Of a stretch of DNA of 64,000 nt, positions 34,085 to 41,450 are shown piece by piece. Source of the DNA: Enhydrobacter aerosaccus (GTDB taxonomy: Bacteria > Pseudomonadota > Alphaproteobacteria > Reyranellales > Reyranellaceae); assembly GCF_900167455.1 (NCBI RefSeq), contig NZ_FUWJ01000001.1, forward strand, positions 1,178,001 to 1,242,000, written 5' to 3'. Under the pieces are notes generated by a model. It saw nothing but the letters and a program-made list of their open reading frames with translations. It was not told the DNA's origin and did not search any database. The first letter of the stretch is position 1, and every line of letters starts with the position of its first letter. A program made the translations under genes and the position numbers.

Positions 34085-35002
34085 TCAGCTCGTAGGTTGG
34101 CCATCGCCATCGATCAGGCGAATGCAGGGTAACTTTTCGTGCACTTTCTGAAGCAACACCGCCGGTACCGGTCTTGCGCCATGCAGGATCGCCTTGAGGC
34201 TGGAGAGGCCGAACTCTCCGAAGCGTGGATGCGAAAGCAGCTGGTCGATCATGTCGGGAAGCAGCTGGGCGTGCGTGACCTTGTCGATGGCCACGATCTG
34301 AAGAACCTCGCGCGGCTCGAAGCGCGGCACGAAGACGTGGCGGCCGCCAGCCAGGGTCACCGCGAAACTCAGTGCATCCTCAGCCAGCTCGAACATGGGT
34401 GAAGCATGCAGATAGACGGTACTGCCGTCGAAGCCGTTGACCGTCATCGCCCTGTCGGCATTGGCCAGCATCTCGGTATGGGTCAGCGCGGTGCCGGCTG
34501 TGCCGTCATAGAACAGACCGGCCAGATCGGTACCCCCGGCGCCCCGATCCGGCACTGGCTCATAGGCTGTCATATCTTCGTAGTGCAGCATGCCCTCCGG
34601 CGAGGCGATGTCGTCTATCCAGATCGCCTCGCGGACCTCGTGCATCCGCCCCTCGAGATCCGTCAGATGGTGCGCCATCGTGCCATCGATGAACAGCACG
34701 ACCGCGCGGGAATCGGCCAGGATATGTTCGATCCGCGACGCGTCGATGCCTGTATTGATGGGGACAAGCGCCGCTCCGACCCAGGCCACGGCATACATCA
34801 GTTCGAGATAACGGTCGGTGTTCTGCGCCAGGATCGCGACCCTGTCTCCATGCCCGACATCCAGGGTCTCGAGCGCCCCGGCCACGCGTCCCACCCGGTC
34901 GATGGTCTGTCGCCAGGTTCGTCGCCGCGGCGCGAAGCTCGTCGACTGGGCATCGGGCTTGAGCTCGAAGGCCCGACGTAATCCCTGGGTCAGTGCATCC
35001 AT
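34085..35002 (-). CDS. Half-length AMP-binding (acyl-CoA synthetase-like) protein with degenerate P-loop
   Basis: 305 aa, about 60 percent of the usual length. The N-terminal subdomain is recognisable (TWRQTIDRVGRVAGALETL; HGDRVAILAQNTDRYLELMYAVAWVGAALVPIN). Where YTSGTTGxPKG is expected the sequence reads LFYDGTAGTALTH (about 163-175): Ser and Lys are gone. It stops at IRLIDGDGQPTS, where the GxGxTE motif and the entire C-terminal lid should follow. Directly next to it on the same strand is an intact acyl-CoA synthetase. The frame has no internal stops and codon use looks normal, so it is either a maintained non-catalytic partner or a decayed duplicate. Confidence 0.75.
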   Translation of the reverse strand: MDALTQGLRRAFELKPDAQSTSFAPRRRTWRQTIDRVGRVAGALETLDVGHGDRVAILAQNTDRYLELMYAVAWVGAALVPINTGIDASRIEHILADSRAVVLFIDGTMAHHLTDLEGRMHEVREAIWIDDIASPEGMLHYEDMTAYEPVPDRGAGGTDLAGLFYDGTAGTALTHTEMLANADRAMTVNGFDGSTVYLHASPMFELAEDALSFAVTLAGGRHVFVPRFEPREVLQIVAIDKVTHAQLLPDMIDQLLSHPRFGEFGLSSLKAILHGARPVPAVLLQKVHEKLPCIRLIDGDGQPTS

Positions 35003-35063
35003 GGCCGGATGCTAGGGCTCAGCTCATTCGCGCGGCAAGGACTATCGTGCTACAGAGAGAGTC

Positions 35064-36299
35064 ATGAACGTCACGACCCGTCCGGGGACGGGGGGAACGC
35101 CACTGGCTTTCAACCCGCTCGACCCAGCCTTCATCGCCGATCCATATCCCTTCTATCATCGCCTGCGCGAAGAGGCGCCGGTGTTCAATACGGGGCTCGG
35201 GTTCTGGTTGCTCAGCCGCTATGAGGACGTGGCCTTCGCGCTCAGGGACAAGAGGTTCGGCAAGGACTTTCCCGGCAACATCCGCCGCCGTTACGGCGAG
35301 GACCGGATGCACGAACCGGTCATCGCCAGCCTGGGTCGCACCATGCTGGTGCTCGATCCGCCCGACCATACGCGGCTGCGGGGTCTCGTCAGCAAGGCAT
35401 TCACGGCGCGCCGGATTGCCGATATGCGGCCGCGTATTCGCGCGCTGGTGGACGAGCAACTCGATCGCGTCGCGGACAAAGGGGCGATGGACGTGATTCG
35501 CGATCTCGCTCACCGCCTGCCGGTGATCGTGATTTGCGACATGCTGGGCATCCCGGAAGAGCATCGGGCGGCCTTTCTGGTCGGCAGCAATGTCAGCGGA
35601 CGCGTGCTGGATCCGGTTCCCATGTCGCGTGAGGAATTCGATAAGGCCAATGCACAGACCGAAGCTAGCAGTGCCTATTTCGATCAGCTTTGCGAGCTGC
35701 GCCGGCGCGAACCTCGGGACGATCTCACGACAGAGCTGGTGAGAGCTGAAGAGGCGGGCGATCGGTTGAGCACCGAGGAGCTTCGCGCCAACATCGCCCT
35801 GCTGTTCGGTGCCGGACACGAGACCACGACCAATCTGATCGGCAACGGCCTCCTTGCGCTGCACCGGTCACCGGAACAGTGGCAGCGCCTGAAGGAGGAT
35901 CCGTCGTTGATTCCCGACGCCATCGAGGAGCTGCTGCGCTTCGATTCGTCGGTGCAGATGACCGGGCGGGTCACGATGGCCGATGTCGAGGTGGCTGGGG
36001 TTACCATTCCCGCCGGGCAGAACGTGATCACGCTGCTGGGAGCGGCCAATCGCGATCCTGCCATCTTTGCCGATCCCGATCGGCTCGATGTCGGCCGCGA
36101 GAACGTTCGGCCCATGTCGTTCGGAGGCGGCATTCATCACTGTCTTGGCGCCCAGCTCGCCCGCCTCGAAGGCGAACTGGTGTTCACGGCTTTGGTCGAG
36201 CGTTTGCCGAACCTGGAACTGCCCGGAAAGAACGAACCCGATTGGCGACAGAATTTCACCTTGCGCGGGTTGAACAAGCTTCCGGCTGTCTGGCACTAG
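35064..36299 (+). CDS. Cytochrome P450
   Basis: 411 aa, bacterial class I type. I-helix LLFGAGHETTTNLIGNG (oxygen-activating Thr), K-helix Glu-x-x-Arg in IEELLRFDSS, and heme loop MSFGGGIHHCLGAQLARLE with axial Cys360. Catalyses a monooxygenation with electrons from a ferredoxin and reductase encoded elsewhere. Soluble, no signal or anchor. It is divergent from the half-length AMP-binding gene and 3 bp upstream of a PP2C phosphatase gene, with which it probably shares a transcript. Confidence 0.95.
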   Translation: MNVTTRPGTGGTPLAFNPLDPAFIADPYPFYHRLREEAPVFNTGLGFWLLSRYEDVAFALRDKRFGKDFPGNIRRRYGEDRMHEPVIASLGRTMLVLDPPDHTRLRGLVSKAFTARRIADMRPRIRALVDEQLDRVADKGAMDVIRDLAHRLPVIVICDMLGIPEEHRAAFLVGSNVSGRVLDPVPMSREEFDKANAQTEASSAYFDQLCELRRREPRDDLTTELVRAEEAGDRLSTEELRANIALLFGAGHETTTNLIGNGLLALHRSPEQWQRLKEDPSLIPDAIEELLRFDSSVQMTGRVTMADVEVAGVTIPAGQNVITLLGAANRDPAIFADPDRLDVGRENVRPMSFGGGIHHCLGAQLARLEGELVFTALVERLPNLELPGKNEPDWRQNFTLRGLNKLPAVWH

Positions 36300-36302
36300 C
36301 CC

Positions 36303-37010
36303 ATGACTGCACGCTGGCGAGGCGAAGGCGGCCAGGATCGCGGCGGCCGCCCTTATCAGGAAGACAGCTGGGCTTTGCGAACTCTAGCGGATGGCACCGT
36401 CCTGGCCGTCGTGGCCGACGGTATGGGCGGGCATGCAGGCGGGGCAGTCGCTTCCAAGCTCCTGGTCGATGCCGTCGTCGGCACAGTCGAGCGCGGCGGC
36501 TCTCTTGCCGATGGACTCTCGGCGGGCAACGAGGCGATACGCCAAGGCTCCAGGGGACGTCCGGAACTGGAAGGCATGGGATCGACCCTGGTTGCGGCGC
36601 TCGTCAAGGACGACGAGGTCCGCTGGATCAGCGTGGGGGATTCGCCCTTCTATCTGGTGTCGGACGGCTCGGTGCGACGTCTCAATGCAGATCATTCCAT
36701 GGCGCCGCAGATCGATGCGCTGGTGGCGCGTGGCATGCTCACGGCCGAGGAGGCCGCCGCGCATCCCGGCCGTCACACGCTGCGCGAGGCCGTCATGGGC
36801 GAACCCTTGAAGCTGATTGATCAAGGAAGCCATAGAGTGGCGAGCGGAGCGCAGCTGCTTCTTTGCAGCGACGGCGTGCAGAGCATCGGAGCCGATGTCA
36901 TCGCAGCGAGCGCCGCCGGCCCGGTAAGAGAGCTCATCGCGGCCGTGCTGGCGGCGGGCGTGGCTCATCAGGACAATGTGACGGTCATCAAGTTGGAACG
37001 AGAGTCATGA
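36303..37010 (+). CDS. PP2C-family protein serine/threonine phosphatase
   Basis: 235 aa, compact PP2C domain only. Metal-binding and catalytic motifs are in order: GRPYQEDSW, VVADGMGGHAGG, GSTLVAALV, ISVGDSPFYLV, LLLCSDGVQS and HQDNVTVI. It would remove phosphate from Ser/Thr in the cytosol; no cognate kinase is visible in the window. The gene follows the P450 by 3 bp and its stop overlaps the asparaginase start (ATGA), so it lies inside a metabolic operon, an unusual position. Confidence 0.92.
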   Translation: MTARWRGEGGQDRGGRPYQEDSWALRTLADGTVLAVVADGMGGHAGGAVASKLLVDAVVGTVERGGSLADGLSAGNEAIRQGSRGRPELEGMGSTLVAALVKDDEVRWISVGDSPFYLVSDGSVRRLNADHSMAPQIDALVARGMLTAEEAAAHPGRHTLREAVMGEPLKLIDQGSHRVASGAQLLLCSDGVQSIGADVIAASAAGPVRELIAAVLAAGVAHQDNVTVIKLERES

Positions 37011-38008
37011 GTAAGGGGCCAGTCGTTATCGAAGTCACCCGCGGACCGGTGGTCGAGAGCCGACATGAAGGGATCGCCGCCGTGGTTCGCCCGGACGGTA
37101 CGGTTGTGGCGTCGTGGGGAGATATAGACACGCCGATCCTGCCTCGCTCGGCGAACAAGCCGATTCAGGCCATGCCCTTCGTCGAAAGCGGCGCCGTCGA
37201 GAAGTTCGGGCTTGGAAACGAGCACGTTTCGCTGGCGTGCGCTTCGCACAACGGCGAATCGCGTCACGTCGAGACGGTGCGGGCCTGGCTGAAGAAGATC
37301 GGGCTCAGCGAGACTGATCTCGAATGCGGCACCCATCCGCCCCGCCTTCAGGCGACGATCGAGGCGCTGGTGCGGGAAGGCGCCCTGCCCACGCCGGCGT
37401 TCAATAACTGCTCGGGCAAGCATAGCGGCTTCCTGTCCACCGCCGTCACCTATGGCGAGCCGACCAAGGGCTACATCAAATACGACCATCCGGTGCAGCG
37501 GCGGTTGCGTGAGGTGATGACCGACCTGTGCGGCACCGACGCCAATGCTTTCCCTTATGGCATCGATGGCTGCGGCATTCCCACCTTGGCGACACCCGTG
37601 CGCCATCTGGCGCGCGCCATGGCCACCATGGCCGATCCGTCACGACTGTCATCCAAGCGCGCCGAGGCGGCGAACCGGATCCGGGCGGCGATCAGTGCCG
37701 AGCCGTTCATGATGGCGGGAACCGGTCGATTCTGCACGCGGATCAATGGAGCGCTTCCCGGCGTGGCCCAGGTGAAGACCGGTGCAGAGGGCGTCTTCTG
37801 CGGCATGCTGCCGACCCTGGAGCTGGGCATCGCTCTGAAGATCTGGGACGGGGCAGGGCGGGCGGCGGAAGTCGCCATGGCCACCCTGCTCGGTCATCTG
37901 GGGGTGCTGCCTGCCGCGCAGAAGGATGAACTGCTGCATCCGCCGGTGAAGAATGTCGTCGGCCTGTTGGTCGGCGAGATGCGACCGGCCAAGAGCTGGC
38001 TGGGATAG
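37007..38008 (+). CDS. L-asparaginase, Rhizobium etli type (asparaginase II family)
   Basis: 333 aa from ATG 37007, overlapping the PP2C stop as ATGA. The residues that build the zinc-dependent active site of the R. etli ReAV enzyme can be placed: Ser48 and Lys51 in LPRSANKPIQA, Ser80 in ASHNGES, Cys135 and Lys138 in NNCSGKHSG, and Cys190 in GIDGCGIP. This family is unrelated to the E. coli-type enzymes and deamidates L-asparagine. No signal peptide, so cytosolic. Confidence 0.92.
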   Translation: MSKGPVVIEVTRGPVVESRHEGIAAVVRPDGTVVASWGDIDTPILPRSANKPIQAMPFVESGAVEKFGLGNEHVSLACASHNGESRHVETVRAWLKKIGLSETDLECGTHPPRLQATIEALVREGALPTPAFNNCSGKHSGFLSTAVTYGEPTKGYIKYDHPVQRRLREVMTDLCGTDANAFPYGIDGCGIPTLATPVRHLARAMATMADPSRLSSKRAEAANRIRAAISAEPFMMAGTGRFCTRINGALPGVAQVKTGAEGVFCGMLPTLELGIALKIWDGAGRAAEVAMATLLGHLGVLPAAQKDELLHPPVKNVVGLLVGEMRPAKSWLG

Positions 38009-38014
38009 CGCGAC

Positions 38015-39271
38015 GTGACCATCCGGCTCGACATCCTGGAGATGGGGGCCCGTGGCGATGGCATCGCGGAACTCGAGGGCGAGCGCTATTTCGTGCCGTT
38101 CGCCTTGCCGGGAGAGGTCGTCGAAGCGGAGCCGCTCGATGCGCGCGGCGAAGGGACCGCCACCCGCTTGATCGAGGTGCTGGCGCCATCGCGTCATCGA
38201 GAGACGCCACCTTGCGCTCATTTCACCGTCTGTGGTGGCTGCGCCCTGCAGCACTGGCGGCGCGACGTCTACACGGCTTGGAAGATAGGCCTGGTCGAGA
38301 GGGCTCTGAAGCAGCGTGGTGTCGAGGCACCGGCCTTCGAGCCGCCGATGATCGGGGTGCCTGGCGAACGCCGGCGCGCCGACTTCGTCCTGCGGCGCCA
38401 GGGACGGCGGGTGCTCGCCGGCTTCCATGAGAGGGCCAGTGCACGGATCGTCGATGTCGGCACCTGTGTGGTCGCCCGGCCGTCGCTCACGAGTCTTCTG
38501 GAACCGCTGCGGGCGGCGCTGGTCGAGGTCTTGCCGGACGGCGCTGCGGCCGACGCCGTGGTCAACGAGACCGATAGCGGCCTCGATGTCCTGCTCCGGC
38601 CGCACAAGCGGCTCGATCTTTCGATCGACCTGCGCCAGGCATTGGCGGTCATGGCCGAGCAGGCGGATCTGGCACGGCTGAGCTGGGGCGACCGGGCGCG
38701 GGCGGAGCCGATCGTCATGCGACGCGCGCCCCTCTTGGTACTGGGCGACGCGACCGTGCAACCACCGCCGGGTGCCTTCCTTCAGGCGACCAAGCGGGGC
38801 GAGCAGGTCATGCGCGCTGCCGTCGCGGCCTGGGCCGGTCCGACGGCTCATCTGGCGGACCTGTTCGCGGGCATTGGCGCCCTGTCTCTCGGCCGAGGCG
38901 GCCGGCTATCGTTGTTCGAAAGCGACGTTCCCAGCGTCGAGGCTGCTCAATCGACAGCCCGGAAGATCGGCGACAATCGCGTGCACGTGGAGCGTCGTGA
39001 TTTATTCCGTCGACCGCTGACGGTTGCGGAACTGCAGACCTTCGAGGCGGTTCTGCTCGATCCACCGCGCGCCGGGGCTGCTGCCCAGACGTCAGAGCTT
39101 GCGTCCTCTCGCGTTGCACGCATCGTTTATGCCTCCTGCGATCCCGGCAGTTTCGCTCGCGATGCGAGGATCTTGCAGGATGGCGGATATCGGCTGGAGA
39201 AATTGATGCCCATCGACCAGTTCCTCTGGTCGACGCATCTGGAGTTGATCGCGCTCTTCAGCCGCCGCTAA
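38015..39271 (+). CDS. RlmD/TrmA-family 5-methyluridine RNA methyltransferase with Fe-S cluster
   Basis: 418 aa from GTG 38015, 6 bp after the asparaginase stop. N-terminal TRAM domain (residues about 1-55), then cluster Cys in PPCAHFTVCGGCALQHW plus a later Cys in DVGTCVV, the C-x5-C-x2-C pattern of RlmD-type enzymes. SAM-binding motif ADLFAGIGALSLG and catalytic Cys in YASCDPGSFARD are present. Likely methylates uridine C5 in 23S rRNA. It is somewhat compact compared with E. coli RlmD. Confidence 0.92.
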   Translation: MTIRLDILEMGARGDGIAELEGERYFVPFALPGEVVEAEPLDARGEGTATRLIEVLAPSRHRETPPCAHFTVCGGCALQHWRRDVYTAWKIGLVERALKQRGVEAPAFEPPMIGVPGERRRADFVLRRQGRRVLAGFHERASARIVDVGTCVVARPSLTSLLEPLRAALVEVLPDGAAADAVVNETDSGLDVLLRPHKRLDLSIDLRQALAVMAEQADLARLSWGDRARAEPIVMRRAPLLVLGDATVQPPPGAFLQATKRGEQVMRAAVAAWAGPTAHLADLFAGIGALSLGRGGRLSLFESDVPSVEAAQSTARKIGDNRVHVERRDLFRRPLTVAELQTFEAVLLDPPRAGAAAQTSELASSRVARIVYASCDPGSFARDARILQDGGYRLEKLMPIDQFLWSTHLELIALFSRR

Positions 39272-39317
39272 GGTCGCCGACGTTCAAAGCTGTAATCAAT
39301 AACAAGGAGATGACCTG

Positions 39318-40085
39318 ATGATGTTCGACCTTTCCGGGAAGGTAGCCGTGGTGACTGGGGGTAGCCGCGGCATCGGCCGCTCGATCTGCGAGCAGATGGC
39401 GGCGCATGGCGCCAAGGTCGTCGTCTCCAGCCGCAAGCTGCCGGCCTGCGAGGAGGTCGTGAAGGGCATCAAGGACAAGGGCGGTGAGGCGATCGCGGTT
39501 GCGGCCAGCATCTCCGACAAGGCCCAACTCGAGAACCTCGTGGCGTCTGCGCGCAAGGCCTACGCCAAGATCGACATCATGGTCTGCAACGCCGCCTCGA
39601 ACCCGTATTTCGGCCCGCTTGCCGGCCTCAAGGAAGAGGTATTCGGCAAGATCATGCAGAACAACGTCATGTCCAACCTATGGCTGATGAACATGGTCGG
39701 CCCTGAAATGGCAGAGCGGAAGGACGGGGCGTTCATCATCGTATCCTCGATCGGCGCGTTCGTCGGTTCGGCCCATATCGCGGCCTACAACATGAGCAAG
39801 GCAGCCGATATCTCTCTGGTGAAGTCGCTGGCCATGGAGTGGGGCAAGCACAATATCCGCGTCAATGCGATCGCGCCGGGATTGATCCAGACCGATTTCG
39901 CCCGGGCGTTGTGGGAGAACCCGCAGATCCGGAGCGCTCAAGAGGGCAAGGCGGCGCTGAAGCGGATCGGCCAACCGGACGATATTGGCGGCGTTGCGGT
40001 ATTCCTGGCCTCGAAGGCCGGCGCTTTCGTCTGCGGTCAGTGCATCATCGCCGATGGCGGCGTGATCGGCGCCGGCGCGGAGTAG
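39318..40085 (+). CDS. Short-chain dehydrogenase/reductase
   Basis: 255 aa classical SDR. Cofactor motif VTGGSRGIGRSI, NAAS motif (CNAAS), catalytic Ser in IVSSIGAF and Tyr-x3-Lys in YNMSK. AAGGAG precedes ATG 39318; ATG 39321 is an equivalent start. The C-terminal VAVFLASKAGAFVCGQCIIADGG resembles DHRS4-like and 3-oxoacyl-ACP reductase-like members. NADP preference is suggested by the Arg in GGSRG. Substrate unknown. It could still be read with the upstream methyltransferase (46-bp gap). Confidence 0.92.
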   Translation: MMFDLSGKVAVVTGGSRGIGRSICEQMAAHGAKVVVSSRKLPACEEVVKGIKDKGGEAIAVAASISDKAQLENLVASARKAYAKIDIMVCNAASNPYFGPLAGLKEEVFGKIMQNNVMSNLWLMNMVGPEMAERKDGAFIIVSSIGAFVGSAHIAAYNMSKAADISLVKSLAMEWGKHNIRVNAIAPGLIQTDFARALWENPQIRSAQEGKAALKRIGQPDDIGGVAVFLASKAGAFVCGQCIIADGGVIGAGAE

Positions 40086-40089
40086 GCCG

Positions 40090-40872
40090 TCAGGCGACGT
40101 CGAGTTCGCACCAGACCGGAACGTGGTCCGACGGTTCCGGTCTTCCGCGCTCTTCCTTGTCGATACCGACCGCCGTCAAGCGGTCGGCCGCCTGCGGCGA
40201 GAGCAGCAGATGGTCGATGCGGAGCCCATGGTCTTTCTGCCACGCGCCGGCCTGGTAGTCCCAGAAGGTGTATTGAGGCCCGTCGACATGGAAGACGCGG
40301 ATGGCGTCGGTCAGGCCGAGATTGAGCAGGCTCCGCAGCGCCTGCCGTGACTGGGGTTGGCACAGCGCGTCGTTGGCGAAGGCGACGGGATCGAACACAT
40401 CGACGTCGGTCGGACAGACATTGTAATCGCCGCCCAGCACGAACATCTCCTCCTGAGCCAGCAGCGCACGGGCACGCTGGGCGAGGCGATCCATCCAGGC
40501 GATCTTGTAGGCGAACTTGTCGGTATGGATCGGATTGCCGTTGGGCAGATAAAGCCCGCCGACCGTGACCGGTCCCTGGGGCGTCTGTACCTTGCCCTCG
40601 ATATAGCGCGCCTGCTCGTCTTCCGGGTCGGGCAGGGCACGGGCCGTGATCTCGACCGGATGGAGCGAGAGCAGGGCGACGCCATTGAAGCCCTTCTGGC
40701 CCACGATTTCGACCTTGTAGCCGGCGGCCTCGACCTCCAGCCGCGGGAACTGAGCCTCCTGGGCCTTGATTTCCTGCAGGACGACAACGTCCGGTTTGGC
40801 CTTCTGCAGCCAAGTCAGCAGGTTTCCGGTCCGCTTGCGGACGGAATTGACGTTCCAGGTCGCGATCTTCAT
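40090..40872 (-). CDS. xthA: Exodeoxyribonuclease III
   Basis: 260 aa. Endonuclease/exonuclease/phosphatase fold: MKIATWNVNSVRKR, VVVLQEIKAQ (metal Glu), LYLPNGNPIHTDKFAYK, GGDYNVCPTDVDVFDP (Asp/Asn), TFWDYQAGAWQKDHGLRIDHLLLS and SDHVPVWCEL (catalytic Asp-His). AP endonuclease and 3'-5' exonuclease for base-excision repair. It begins 10 bp downstream of erpA; this pairing is common in alphaproteobacteria. Confidence 0.95.
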   Translation of the reverse strand: MKIATWNVNSVRKRTGNLLTWLQKAKPDVVVLQEIKAQEAQFPRLEVEAAGYKVEIVGQKGFNGVALLSLHPVEITARALPDPEDEQARYIEGKVQTPQGPVTVGGLYLPNGNPIHTDKFAYKIAWMDRLAQRARALLAQEEMFVLGGDYNVCPTDVDVFDPVAFANDALCQPQSRQALRSLLNLGLTDAIRVFHVDGPQYTFWDYQAGAWQKDHGLRIDHLLLSPQAADRLTAVGIDKEERGRPEPSDHVPVWCELDVA

Positions 40873-40882
40873 CGCGGCAGTG

Positions 40883-41218
40883 TCACACGCTGAAGGAGTT
40901 GCCGCAGCCGCAAGAGGAGGTCGCGTTCGGGTTTTTCACCTGGAAGGCGGAGCCGACCATCTCCTCGACATAATCGAGTTCGCTGCCGCGCAAGAGCTCG
41001 AGGGAGGTGCTGTCGACCAGCACTGCGGCGCCGTCGCGCTCGATGACCAGGTCGTCGTCGTTGCGCTGATCTTCGAAGGAGAAATTGTACTGAAAACCCG
41101 AGCATCCGCCGCCCAGCACCGCTACCCGCATCATGACGGGCTTGGGTTCCTTCGACGCCAGGAAAGCGATGCGCTTGGCCGCGCTCGGAGTGACGGAAAA
41201 GGGGGTGGTTTCGCTCAT
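40883..41218 (-). CDS. erpA: ErpA/IscA-type iron-sulfur cluster insertion protein
   Basis: 111 aa from ATG 41218 (MSETTPFSVTPSAAKRI). The three cluster-binding Cys are present: one in LGGGCSGFQYNF and two in SSCGCGNSF at the C-terminus. The insertion EDQRNDDDLVIERDG and the spacing fit ErpA rather than SufA. Carries and delivers Fe-S clusters to apoproteins in the cytosol. First gene of the erpA-xthA unit. The 232-bp region between it and the divergent cyclase gene contains a short inverted repeat ATAACC/GGTTAT (41297-41315) and no convincing gene. Confidence 0.93.
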   Translation of the reverse strand: MSETTPFSVTPSAAKRIAFLASKEPKPVMMRVAVLGGGCSGFQYNFSFEDQRNDDDLVIERDGAAVLVDSTSLELLRGSELDYVEEMVGSAFQVKNPNATSSCGCGNSFSV

Positions 41219-41450
41219 GTCACACAAGATGTGGATTGGCGGGCTTTTCGTCAATGCCAGCCGTACACTTGGCATTCGCCTGGGCGCCCTGGATAAATAA
41301 CCACAAGGAGGTTATGGGCACAAATCCGCGCTTTGCAGATGGCGGGATGAGCCTGCTGGAACCGTCGGGCCGATATGGCGGTGCCGCATATTTGGCTTGG
41401 CCAAGGTCCTTCCCTACAGTGTGGCTGGGGGAGGGCGAGGGCGACCACGA

